Assembly (NCBI RefSeq): GCF_947507565.1
Contig: NC_089175.1
Location: forward strand, 1,911,733-1,975,732
From: Oscarella lobularis
Lineage: Eukaryota; Porifera; Homoscleromorpha; Homosclerophorida; Oscarellidae
DNA length: 64,000 nucleotides
Direction of reading: 5' to 3'
Shown: piece after piece, positions 49,979 to 62,627 of the stretch
Layout: each line of letters begins with the position of its first letter
Numbering within the stretch: the first letter of the stretch is position 1
Made by a program: the position numbers and the translations under genes
Notes under the pieces: model-generated
What the model was told of the DNA's origin: nothing
What the model saw: only the letters and a program-made list of their open reading frames with translations
Databases searched by the model: none

Positions 49979-50185
49979 TTGCGAAGCCTTCGTAAAGTGC
50001 TCGGACGCCTCGCAAAAGGCAATCCGTGGCGAATCGTCGTCGATTCGGCCGGAAAAACGACAATCCTTTTCTGTATCAAGTTCGGCGAGACGATCAGCAC
50101 GATCCCGAGGATCAGCTACCCTCAGCTTCAACGTAGAAACGATCACCGCGATGGATCGTCAATTGAACATCCGTTGCGTGAGCCC
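49979..50185 (+). pseudogene. ARF-family small GTPase remnant
   Basis: Frame 49,979 reads a basic start, then DSAGKTTILFCIKFGETISTIP, which resembles the P-loop (DAAGKTTILYKLKLGE) and switch I start of ARF GTPases. After TIP the frame is lost, and a different frame continues as SFNVETITAMDRQLN, resembling the GFNVETV segment. The AGKTT motif is intact, but the N-terminal glycine and the DVGGQ, NKQD and SAT boxes are missing. So this is a truncated, frameshifted copy. Whether it is an old retrocopy or a decayed gene cannot be told. Confidence 0.55.
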
Positions 50186-50588
50186 ACAGAGTTTGTTTGT
50201 AGGAGCTAGGCACGTCAGCGTGACGTTATCGGTGTCCTAATTGGGTTCTTTTAATTAAGTGCAAAGCCGGATGTGAACTATACCAAATTTGCTCGATTGT
50301 CTAGCTGCGAGGAAAGGTCACCGTGTACGGCACAGTTTTTTAATATTTTTCATTCAATTGCTGTCATTGGCGGACTGGAAGTGCGGTTTTTAGTTTCTCA
50401 CGAGTAATTAGACCCAAACAATTCGCTATTGAACTGTGTAGGCATTTTGCTCAGGCTGTTTTACTTTCTGTAAAGCATGACACGCCTTCGTCTCTTCTGC
50501 TATAAATCTAAGCGCTTGTTGGTGGAGAGGTTTTATTGTTCTGCGTCCGGTCAGTTTACAAGACAAGTTATCTGAGCAAAATTTCACC
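50186..50588. other. Upstream region of the SRCR-tyrosinase gene
   Basis: 400 bp with no coding signal. TATAAAT at about 50,502-50,508 lies about 80 bp before the start codon and could be a TATA box for the downstream gene. Confidence 0.4.
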
Positions 50589-53500
50589 ATGAAAATGCCA
50601 CTTTTAGCGGGAGGAGTAACATTGATACTGTTGCATGTCTTCCAGCAATCCAGCGGTACAGATCAATATTTCATTATTTTTTGACTGACCTTTTCTTGTT
50701 ATTAGCAACAGTCAGACTTGCTAACAGGACGGTCGAAGGAGGAGAGACTCAAGGAAGAGTTGAAGTACAAAACGTCTGGAGACAATGGAACTCCATCTGC
50801 GACAGGTCATGGGAAGACGAGGATGCGGATGTGATCTGCAGGCAGTTGGGATATGCCAGCGGGCGAAAAATGGATGAATACAGGGCCAGAGGCTATTCAA
50901 GCTATTCCCAGGGGTTTCTAAGAATGAACGTTGAGTGTGCGGGCAGTGAGTCAAGAATTCAATATTGCCAAGGATTTGAAAGCATTTTTTCATACTCAAG
51001 TTGCGGTTATGGTAGAGAAGAAGCAAAAGTTGTATGCTACGGTAAGGCTGACTGTGAGTGGATTGAGCTCAGCGTTGGTGACGGTTAATTGTTTCTAGAC
51101 GAGCCTACTACTACTACTCCACCACTAACTACTGATCCACCCTACAGATTTAGACTTGCGGGTGGTTCCTCTTCTGGAAGAGTTGAAGTCTACAATGGAT
51201 ACCGATGGGCTGTCCTCTGTGACAGCTATTGGAGTTCAAGAGACGCGACTGTGTTTTGTAGACAGTTGGGATACAACAGCGGACACAAGTCCAATAGATA
51301 CATTTCTGGAGGTTATTGCTTCCGAAGAATAGACGTTGTGTGCAGAGGTACAGAGTCAAGGGTGCAAGATTGCCAACTTGAAGACGGAGGACAGTCATAT
51401 TCTTGCGGTTACAACAGAGAACAAGCAAAAGTTTCATGCTACGGTGGGCTAGAGGGCTACGGTAGCTGCCTCGACGTTGGTAACGAATTGTTTTTCTAGA
51501 CGTATATACAGATCCTACTACGCTTCCACCACCGACCGAATCGCCTTTCCGTTTCTTGAGATTCAGACTTGCGGGCGGTTCCTCTCGTTCTGGAAGAGTC
51601 GAAGTCTATTATAAATATCGATGGGCTGTCCTCTGCGACAGTTCCTGGAGTTCGCAAGATGCAATTGTGACTTGCAGGCAGTTGGGATACGACGACGGAC
51701 GAAGGTCGTCTGAATATTTTTCCAGAGGCTCTCGAAGCTTCCGAAGACTGAACGTTCAGTGCAGAGGTAGAGAGTCAAGGGTGCAAGATTGCCGACTTGA
51801 AGACGGAGGACTGTCAAATTCAAGTTGCGGTTACAGCAGAGAAGAAGCGAAAGTTGTATGCTACGGTAAGGCTGACTGTGAGTGGATTGAGCTCAGCGTT
51901 GGTGACGGTTGTTTCTAGACGAGCCTACTACAACTACTCCACCACTAACTACTGATCCACCCTACAGATTTAGACTTGCGGGTGGTTCCTCCTCTGGAAG
52001 AGTTGAAGTCTATAGTGGATATCGATGGGCTGTCCTCTGTGACAGTTATTGGAGTTCAAGCGACGCAACTGTGATTTGCAGACAATTGGGATACAACAGT
52101 GGACAATCGTCAGATAGAGACTTTTCCAGAAGTTATTACTTTCGAAGAATGGACGTCGTGTGTAGAGGTACAGAGTCAAGGGTGCAAGATTGCCAACTTG
52201 AAGACAGAGGACAGTCATATTCTTGCGGTTACAACAGAGAACAAGCAAACGTTTCATGCTACGGTGGGCTAGAGGGCTACGGTAGCTGCCTCAACGTTGG
52301 TAACGAATTGTTTTTCTAGACGTATATACAGATCCTACTACGCTTCCACCACCGACCGAATCGCCTTTCCGTTTCTTGAGATTCAGACTTGCGGGCGGTT
52401 CCTCTCGTTCTGGAAGAGTCGAAGTCTATTATAAATATCGATGGGCTGTCCTCTGCGACAGTTCCTGGAGTTCGCAAGATGCAATTGTGACTTGCAGGCA
52501 GTTGGGATACGACGACGGACGAAGGTCGTCTGAATATTTTTCCAGAGGCTCTCGAAGCTTCCGAAGACTGAACGTTCAGTGCAGAGGTAGAGAGTCAAGG
52601 GTGCAAGATTGCCGACTTGAAGACGGAGGACTGTCAAATTCAAGTTGCGGTTACAGCAGAGAAGAAGCAAAAGTTGTATGCTACGGTAAGGCTGACTGTG
52701 AGTGGATTGAGCTCAGCGTTGGTGACGGTTGTTTCTAGACGAGCCTACTACTACTACTCCACCACTAACTACTGATCCACCCTACAGATTTAGACTTGCG
52801 GGCGGTTCCTCTTCTGGAAGAGTTGAAGTCTATAGTGGATATCGATGGGCTGCTCTCTGTGATCGCTCGTGGAATTCAAGAGACGCAACTGTGTTTTGCA
52901 GACAGTTGGGATACGAAAGCGGACAAACGTCCAACAGCTCTTTTTCTAGAAGTCGTATTTTCCGAAGAATGGACGTTGTGTGCAGAGGTACAGAGTCAAA
53001 GATGGAAGATTGTCAACTGGAAGACAGAGGACTGTCCGTTTCAAGATGCCGAGAAGCACAAGTTGCATGCCACGGTGAGACTATAGTACTAGTAGCTGCG
53101 GGATAGAGCTAAGTACTGATGACTGTCGTTTTTAGATTCTACTACTGAACCACCCAGAGTGAGACTGGCAGGTGGTTCGTCTCGTTACGAAGGAAGAGTT
53201 GAAATTAATTACGAAAATCAGTGGGGCACGGTCTGTGACGATTCCTGGGACTCTAACGATACTGCCGTGGTGTGTCGTCAGCTAGGATATTCAAGTGGCG
53301 AGTCCAGAAGTAGGGCATATTTTGGTAGGGGAAGCGGGCCAATATGGATGGACAATGTAGAGTGCGGAGGCAGTGAGTCAAGCCTTGACCAGTGCAGATT
53401 CAACGGTTGGGGAAATCACAACTGTCATCATAGCGAGGATGCTGGGGTAGTTTGTCAGCTTCTGACTCCAACTCCGCCCCCTTGTTCATCATGGTCTCGT

Positions 53501-54631
53501 GTGCGTAAAGACTTCATGTCAATGTCTTCAGTTGAAAAGAGGCGCTACATCAATGCAGTGGTCCTGGCATCTACTAATTCCCGATACAAGAGAGAATATG
53601 ATAACTTGCTGGGCATCCATCATGACAATTTTGACACCATGATCCATCGGCGAGACGAATTCCTTCCCTGGCACAGATGGTTTTTGTTGCAATACGAAAA
53701 TCTACTTCGTCGCATTGATTCTCGTATAACTCTGCCCTTTTGGGATTGGAGAGGAGACAGACCACTCTCAACATCATCGTCATCAATGTGGCATCATAAC
53801 TACTTTGGTGGCAACGGGCAGCCGTGTGTAACAAACGGGCCATTTCAAGGAAGTCAATGGAGTCTTCCAGATCGTTCGTACCTTGAGCGAAACTTCGACC
53901 ACGAAGCTATCTTTCCGGACTACGTTGCCGTTGCTCGCCTCCTAAATGAAAATAATTTGACCGAATTTGAAAGTATCCTCAGGGTGCAGATGCACAACAA
54001 CGTTCATTGCCATGTTGGAGGAACCATGTGTTCATTGTCAGCTGCGTACGCTCCAGAATTTTTCCTTCATCACGCATTTATCGATAAACTGTGGGAAGAC
54101 TGGCAAAATAAAAGAGGAAGTTGTAGAACTACTTACTTTGGAAATATAGACTCGGCCATGACTGCGGCTTCAGGTGCTACACCAAGGCAGTTTCTTGATA
54201 ACTGCCGCTTGCCTGGTGGAGTGAGCGTTAAGTATGCTGTAACCCCTTCAGTATCTGATATAGAAAGAACGCTTTCCAGGCAGTCCACGTCTATGCTCTC
54301 TCGTTTGCCCCAAAGACGTGTCAGTGATCTAAATCAAACCGCCATCCGGTTGTTTGGTGCGTCTGAGACAGATAGAAGTGCAAGTCGTCGTTTTGTGAAC
54401 ACCATACGACAGCATGCGGATGCGCGCTTCGATTACGGCGGTAATCTGCGTACACTGCTGATGTCAAGACTGGGATTATTGCCAGGAAGGCCTGAACCGA
54501 CGGAGTTTCCCTGGCCGTCTGAACCGACGGAGTTTCCCTGGCCGCCTGAACCGACCTGGCCACGGCTGAGACCGCCTTACGTTCCCTGGCAACTGCAACC
54601 GCCAGAACCGCCGTCATGGCCTTTTGACTAA
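50589..54631 (+). CDS. Secreted SRCR-tyrosinase fusion protein
   Basis: A predicted secreted copper oxidase with scavenger-receptor domains. ATG at 50,589 gives signal peptide MKMPLLAGGVTLILLHVFQQ. Seven SRCR domains follow, one per exon (about 50,710; 51,150; 51,565; 51,970; 52,385; 52,795; 53,157), each with RLAGG...GRVEV, CRQLGY and a GxExxxxxC-type motif, joined by Thr/Pro linkers (DEPTTTTPPLTTDPP). SRCR7 is the most canonical. The last exon runs on into a tyrosinase domain (about 53,480-54,200) with CuA residues in GIHHDNFDTMIHRRDEFLPW and HRWFLLQYENLLRR, LPFWDW, and CuB residues in MHNNVHCHVGG and FFLHHAFIDKLWEDWQ. The tail has EPTEFPWP repeats. The copper ligands look complete, so o-diphenol or monophenol oxidase activity is plausible. 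No membrane anchor. SRCR3 and SRCR5 are almost identical, from a recent internal duplication. Confidence 0.88.
51500..51908 (+). repeat. Duplicated SRCR exon block, copy 1
   Basis: This 409-bp block (linker, SRCR3 and part of the flanking intron) recurs at 52,320-52,728, exactly 820 bp downstream, with almost no differences. The duplication unit is about 820 bp and carries two SRCR exons; the other half (SRCR2 versus SRCR4) has diverged more. Confidence 0.85.
52320..52728 (+). repeat. Duplicated SRCR exon block, copy 2
   Basis: Partner of 51,500-51,908. Intron sequence after the exon is also shared, so the duplication was at DNA level and recent, or is kept alike by conversion. Confidence 0.85.
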
Positions 54632-54838
54632 GGTGCCCAACAGCGCGGGAAATTAGTTGGACAAAGCATCATCTTGGTTCTTTAGCTACTGTTTTTCTTT
54701 CATTCTGTTCAGCTCAAGTCTCTTTCTGAAGCTCTCACCTTATAGCTCTTTCCGCTCGCTTGGCATTCACTGCAAAATCTTTTAGCTTTCCTTCAGAAAT
54801 CTTGTAGGATAGTTTTAGTGGACCTGCATACCATTCAA

Positions 54839-54844
54839 AATAAA
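54839..54844 (+). terminator. Probable poly(A) signal of the SRCR-tyrosinase gene
   Basis: AATAAA about 210 bp after the stop codon, in the convergent gap before the glycerol kinase stop. It is placed correctly for a short 3' UTR. Confidence 0.5.
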
Positions 54845-54943
54845 GGTGTAAATCTTTCACGTGCTCGCCTCAATGTCACAAATGAATGCTGGGGGAAATA
54901 CTGTGGTGGCGTTCCCGTATTGCAATGTGCAAAAATGGTCACT

Positions 54944-57595
<2,652 letters not shown>

Positions 57596-57838
57596 CAGCA
57601 GTTTTAATCCGGGACTCTTTAGCGACAAAACGCGTATGTACAGTACTACAAGTGGAGAACGGTAGGCGCTTTGCCCCTCTGTGCGAAGATAACACGGCTG
57701 CAAATTATCTAACCACAAGCAAGTTTATTATGAGAGCAAACATTCAACGCGTGCAGCAAAAAGACGAGAAGCATGCATTCAGCAATTAGCCAGCGTATCC
57801 GAGTCTTTGATTTCGCGCGGTCGGACTCGCGGTTCTGT

Positions 57839-58309
57839 TCATATGGCCGCAGTACCCCAGCACGCGGCGGTTATCCACGCATTCGAGGAAAAACTCCACG
57901 ACTTAGGTCGTCCATTTGTGTCGAAGATTTTAACGTGGAGTCCTGTTCTCTGCGGGTTTATGGTGTAAAGACCCACGAACGCTTCAAAGTTGACGAAGCA
58001 CACGGGGTCGGCTGCGTACGGCGTCTCGAATTTGAAAATCACCTCGTTTCCTTTACTTTTCACCGGAAGAACGATGTTTGCCCTACCGTTAGAAAAATGA
58101 CCGGGTTCTGGATACACACCGCCCTTGTAAATATGCCCGTAGAGGGTGGACATAAACAGAGTCTCGTCGACTTCTCCTCCGTGCATGTTTTTGACGAGTA
58201 AGCCGGCCGGTAAAGCTGGAGCTGGAGCTGGAGCGCTGTTGCCGTCGGCGAAAAGGGTCAGCAAGGTTGCAGTGATTCCGATGAGACAAGCAGACGTCGT
58301 GGTTTTCAT
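57839..58309 (-). CDS. Small secreted protein, single exon (unrecognised)
   Basis: A continuous 156-residue frame from ATG at 58,309. It begins with a signal peptide (MKTTTSACLIGITATLLTLF, then ADGNSA) and an alternating Ala/Pro segment (APAPAPALPAG). The mature part (about residues 38-156) has KNMHGGEVDETLFMSTLYG, PEPGHFSNGRANIVLPVKSK, NEVIFKFETPYAADPVCFV and WSFSSNAWITAACWG. Two or three Cys, several Gly and aromatic residues suggest a folded beta-rich domain. A TATA-like TATAAG in reverse lies upstream near 58,362 on this strand. I do not recognise a family. Confidence 0.6.
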   Translation of the reverse strand: MKTTTSACLIGITATLLTLFADGNSAPAPAPALPAGLLVKNMHGGEVDETLFMSTLYGHIYKGGVYPEPGHFSNGRANIVLPVKSKGNEVIFKFETPYAADPVCFVNFEAFVGLYTINPQRTGLHVKIFDTNGRPKSWSFSSNAWITAACWGTAAI

Positions 58310-58992
58310 TTGGGCTTTCGTTTGCGTCGGTGGAATGTGTGAAAGCGCTCTCCGATGCTCGTGTCTTATATGCTGTCGCGCGGCTTCCGGCGTCCCCCAT
58401 GCAGCGGGGGCTCATTCTTGCACTTGCACGCAAGTTTGAACCCTAACCTTATAACCCTAAGTGACGGGTTTAAATTCTTGGCCTCTGCCAAAGCTTGTGG
58501 TGGTAAATTCCGACTTCATAAATAGAATTCTTAACCTCTTGTCAAACTTGTGAAGCATATAAGTGATTTACGAGTCGCGGTTCCCACTCAGAGGCCACTC
58601 TTTCATGGGTCTTACTTTGTTCCACGCGAAATCCTGGGATTATATTGTACAGCTCTTAACTCCAGCTTGAAGTCAGATCTGCTCGTACCTCGGGCCACGT
58701 TGTGAGAAGTATCGATCATGTCGGCTTCATGCAATTAAGTTAATTTATGCTGAGTCACGTTTGTGGATAGAATACACCACCAACGAGAACGTATGTACGT
58801 AATTCGGGGCTTTATTTACTCGTCCATCCCCTATAGCAAATTACTAGCAATCCGTTCCCAGATCGAACCAGTCGCAATCTGTTCCCAGATCAAACCAGTC
58901 GCATTTCTGAAGTACAAAGCGCTGCGAACTTCAATGGAGGTAAGGTTTTCCTTGCTATGGTCGCGGGAGGCAACAACGTCCCTATAATTCTC
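58310..58992. other. Divergent region between two secreted-protein genes
   Basis: About 680 bp between the start codons of the 58.3-kb (-) and 59.0-kb (+) genes. Imperfect direct repeats of about 20 bp occur at 58,849-58,900 (phrases 'aatccgttcccagatcgaac' and 'aatctgttcccagatcaaac'). No coding signal. Confidence 0.45.
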
Positions 58993-60478
58993 ATGCATCC
59001 GCAGTCTTCAAGAAAGCTGTTTCCGTATTTTCTTACCGTTCTCGGAATTCTCTCGCTTGCCGTCGCGGCTCCAGCACCAGGTACGTGCGGAAGTCAGTTC
59101 GGGACTGACCCCCGCGCCGCTGTTTTTTCGCGTTCTTCGTTCACACCACAAACCGTTTTTCTTTTACGTACATGCAGGACTTCGCCGACCGAAGCAAGAT
59201 GCGTTGAAGGTACGAATCCGTGTGATGCGCAGGCGGCCTTTGATTTCGCTGGAATCGAGTTGCATGCTTTGGTCACATATTTAACCTCCAGCGGGGATTC
59301 TATTTGTTCTGCTGATTATAGACGTATCTTTGCGGAATCAAAGGCCGCCTTGACTGCGGTCTTCAGATTCCGACCAAATTCTCTAAAATTGCTCGTTGTT
59401 AATTCATGGTGTGGTAATGGTAGAAACTGCAAGGCGTTTTGCCAGAGTTGCGCTCGGAAGTGGCGATGAACGAAATCAGCGAGCAAGAGGTCTGTTCTTT
59501 CACGTTTTCCGAGATTTTCGTTATGGTACAATTTGCCGTCGCAGGCAGAAAATGTAGTGAGCGATGTGCTGGAAGAAGAGGACGAAGAACCGACCGAGGC
59601 TCAGCCGACCGACGAAGAGCCAGTCGCGACTGTGGCCTCGGAACCAGAAATGCCAATGGACGAAGAAATGGACAACGAATTCCGCGAGGACGAAGAATTC
59701 GCGGAGGAAGTACCGGAAGAATTCGCGGAGGAAGTACCGGAAGAATTCGCGGAGGAAGTACCGGAAGAATTCGCGGAGGAAGTACCGACTTCTGAGGCGA
59801 ATATCGAGCCCGACGAGGAAGAGGAAATCGACTTCACGCCAGAAGAAGAACTTATTGACGTGGAGTCTGACGAGGAGGAAGAGGAGAAAATCACGGAAGG
59901 AGCACCACCGCCATTTGAAGTGGAGCCTGACGATGAAGAGGAGGAAACCACGGAAGAAGAGCTTACGGTATCGCCACCTTTCGAAGTGGAGGAGGAAGAG
60001 ATAGAAGACGGTGAAGAGCTAGTTGTGGTGAGATTGTCTACAGATTCGTTGTCGTTATCACACGGTTCTCAACTGTGAAGGTCAACGACGGCGAAACCGA
60101 GGAATTAACTAAGGAAGAGGTGATGCAGTTGCCGGATGCCTTAGCTAAGGTAATCATAAGGTTAGCAGCCTAGTAAATTGACAGCTGCTGTAGGAATCGA
60201 GATACCAGGCTGCCATGGAAGCTGTGGATGCATTGGAGAAAGCGAAGCAACTGTTGAATCATGCAAAAAATGTCCTGGAGCAGGATGACGTAGGAAGAAA
60301 ATAAGACTACGCAGTGCTGTTGATATTTAGAGCACGCTTTCATATTCTAATAGGAGGTGGAGGACTTTGAAGACGAAGAGAGATTTGTTGACGAGGTTTT
60401 TGCATAATACGTCGATGTGTATGGAAAATTCAGCTGTCTTTGCAGATGGATGCACTGGACGAAGACAAGAAGAAGTAG
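58993..60478 (+). CDS. Secreted Glu-rich acidic protein with EEFAEEVP repeats
   Basis: ATG at 58,993 (MHPQSSRKLFPYFLTVLGIL, then SLAVAAPAPG) is a signal peptide; an upstream in-frame ATG at 58,957 is also possible. Phase-consistent exons then give LRRPKQDALK (59,178-59,210), LRSEVAMNEISEQE (about 59,443-59,490), a large acidic exon (59,545-60,028) starting AENVVSDVLEEEDEEPTEA and containing four EEFAEEVP units, VNDGETEELTKEEVMQLPDA, ESRYQAAMEAVDALEKAKQ, EVEDFEDEERF and MDALDEDKKK, with TAG at 60,476. Extreme Glu content suggests calcium or mineral binding, or a swollen matrix polyanion; that is inference. If the first introns are kept, the same start reads a different, Cys-containing 158-residue product (58,993-59,469). 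Confidence 0.65.
59693..59788 (+). repeat. 24-bp tandem repeat encoding EEFAEEVP
   Basis: Four near-perfect 24-bp units inside the acidic exon, with identical codons in most copies, which points to recent expansion. Confidence 0.9.
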
Positions 60479-60897
60479 GATTCTCGCTGTGGGGAAGAGT
60501 GCAAGTGAAACACTCTTTTTGATTTCTGTGTTTTTTCTGTTTATCGTCCGCTCTCGCTCTCTCAGTCTGTTTGTTTGCGAACATCCCCCAGTATAACGTC
60601 AAGGTCAGAGTGAAGACGCGTTTGGACTTCACTTCATTGTCAATGTCAGAGACGGTGTCGCCTCTCTGACGCTCGTAAACGTTTTTCTTTCGCGCTCGCA
60701 CATACGATTGGCGTAGTTTCATGTTCTGTGAAACTCGTCGGATTGACTCGGTGAAAGAGAACCCGAGATTGGGCAAGAATGTCGACGCTATAACGACGGT
60801 TTGTGTTGGCCTGTCTGCTCCAAAACGATCATGAGACCATTTCTTACTTCTTGGCCGCTCTCGGACTACTCAGAGATCGGCGATCACCGCTAAAGGT
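60479..60897. other. 3' flank of the acidic-protein gene
   Basis: About 420 bp with no supported gene. A minus-strand frame at 60,327-60,776 overlaps the acidic gene's last exons in antisense and is best seen as chance. Confidence 0.4.
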
Positions 60898-61124
60898 GCT
60901 GCGACGGCGAGAAAGGGATCTGATGAGTCGCCCTCCTTGATGGCTTCCCCAGTTTTAGCGGAGAAACCCTGGAGATGTGTTTATCTAACGACTAATCACA
61001 GTACGAGTGCTACTCAGAGCTACCATAAAACGCGCCAACGTCGTTCCTTGATCTAAAGCGCCCACGAACGGGCCGCAATCGCACATTGACGCCCAAAGAA
61101 GATGTGTTAATCCGGGACTCTCTT
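60898..61124 (-). pseudogene. Truncated duplicate of the glycerol kinase 5' end
   Basis: This stretch matches 57,395-57,617 (exon 1, intron 1, exon 2 and a little upstream sequence of GK) in the same orientation, with scattered substitutions. Exon 1 still reads FVGALDQGTTLARFMVAL and exon 2 still contains FSAKTGEAIKE. The similarity stops abruptly after the 'GCTGCGACGGCGAGAAAG' phrase, and no further GK exons follow, so it cannot make a kinase. Intron retention shows a DNA-level copy, not a retrocopy. Confidence 0.85.
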
Positions 61125-61151
61125 TTGCCCGCGCTGCGGGGGGCGCTGCGG

Positions 61152-61173
61152 GCACGGATTCTAGAATCCGTGC
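61152..61173. repeat. Perfect 22-bp palindrome
   Basis: GCACGGATTCT followed directly by its exact reverse complement, in a GC-rich stretch with repeated CTGCGGG words, between the GK fragment and the inverted-repeat element. Confidence 0.85.
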
Positions 61174-61429
61174 TGCGGGGGCCCGCTGCGGGTGGGTCCG
61201 TATGGAGCGCCGAAACCGCCAAAATCGATGCACTTGCTTTCGATAAGATATTTGCTTTCGACGATTGCAGTTTGCTTCAATCGATTGTTGGTCAGTCGAT
61301 TAAAGCAACTATTTTTAGCACTTTTCTTACTCAAATGGCGTCGTCTTTGCTTCGAACAAAGAAAAGTGAATTTGCTTCCATCGATGTAACCAAAACTTTG
61401 CTCCGATCGATGTAAGCAAAGTTTGGTCT

Positions 61430-61560
61430 AATCGATATATCGATGGAAGCAAAACTTTGCTCCAATCGATGAAAGCAAAGTTTGCTCTAATCGATGAAAG
61501 CAAAGTTTGCTCTAATCGATCGAAGCAAACTTTGCTTCAAACGATTGAAGCAAAGACATT
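61430..61560. repeat. Left internal array of the inverted-repeat element
   Basis: Five to six units of 'aatcgatgaaagcaaa.ttgct' type, each about 24 bp, with alternating CTCCAAT and CTCTAAT cores. A similar array occurs near the right end (62,060-62,200). Confidence 0.8.
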
Positions 61561-62059
61561 TCATTTCATTTCTTTGCTTACTTGCAAAACACCAGTTACA
61601 TGAGTACTTTTTTGTCATAATGGCTCTTCAATGTGTTTATTACCGTATTTTAATACTAAAATCTTAAGACAATTTGCAAACTTAATTCTACAGGAATATA
61701 TGACGCGCAGTGACGCTATTTTACACTTTATACTAAAAGGCATGCCTGAAACGTTTCCTAACAAAAAAAAAGCGAAAACCATGGCCCTTGCTTTGCTCAT
61801 AATAGCTGCTTCGTCAAATGACTCAAATCTTGTACGCGTGACAGGATTGAGCAAACGATTAATTTTAATTAAAGCACTTCTTTCGCGGACCGCCATTCCC
61901 TGCTAGGTAATTAACCTCGAGATGGCGCCCCATAGTTGGCAGTTCGGCATAGACATTTTTTGGAGGCGATGGCGTTTGTTTATATCAATAAGGGCAATTA
62001 ATGACATGAACTGCGACCATCGCGGGCTAATCATATTACAGTAGAGTTTGCAAATAGCC

Positions 62060-62200
62060 AACTTTGCTTCATTTGTTTGGAGCAAACTTTGGGTTAAACG
62101 ATTAGAGCAAACTTTGCTTCAATTGTTTAGAGCAAGGTTTGCTTCAATCGTTTGGAGCAAACTTTGCTTGAAACGATTAGTGCAAACTTTGCTCCAAACG
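62060..62200. repeat. Right internal array of the inverted-repeat element
   Basis: Units of 'aaacgattagagcaaacttt' type, about 25 bp, clearly related to the left array. Confidence 0.8.
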
Positions 62201-62312
62201 ATTGAAGCAAACTGCAATCATCGAAAGCAAATCTCTCATCGAAAGCAAGTGAATCGATTTTGGCGGTTTCGGCGCTCCATATCGGCGCTCCATACATACG
62301 GTGGGTCCATGT

Positions 62313-62627
62313 CGTGACTCGTAGAAAAAGCATCAGAACTTATGCGAGTTTGAGACGTCACCGGGTAGACCTAAATTTAGCCTCGTCCCCACCACTCGGG
62401 TAGTGAGTGAGGCTAAAAGATAATGCATGCTCCGAATACCGACAATATCATCATCATCATATGTGTCTCTTTCGCAACATAGTTGATTTTTTCTTATGTT
62501 TTAGAGATAATCTACACGCCCTGCACTCCTTGGCAACAGGCGGAGCAGTCAGTGAGTTTCGACACGTCATTTCCTCGGGGTAATACCCAAGCACGCAACG
62601 TTGCTTTAACGCTTTTCTTGTGAGATT
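62313..62627. other. Upstream region of the GPCR gene
   Basis: About 315 bp without coding signal. It holds a short (ATC)n run at about 62,445-62,459. The GPCR promoter is expected here. Confidence 0.4.

Larger units (their letters stand above)
61191..62310. mobile_element. Terminal-inverted-repeat element, about 1.1 kb, non-autonomous
   Basis: The left end (61,191-61,287) and right end (62,197-62,310) are inverted copies of about 95 bp at high identity. Each carries the words GGCGCTCCAT, GGCGGTTTCGG and GATTTTGGCGG, then GAAAGCAAGTG and CTGCAATC.TCGAAAGC. The right end has a short internal duplication of GGCGCTCCAT. Inside each end lies an array of degenerate 20-25-bp units built on CAAACTTTGCTNNAANCGAT. 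The centre (61,600-62,040) is AT-rich and holds a 91-residue frame (61,631-61,906) with no feature of a transposase. This looks like a MITE-type DNA transposon derivative; I do not recognise the family. Confidence 0.75.

Noticed and set aside
60327-60776. 149-residue minus-strand frame
   Set aside because: It overlaps the last exons of the acidic-protein gene in antisense, is compositionally random and has no supporting splice or start context.
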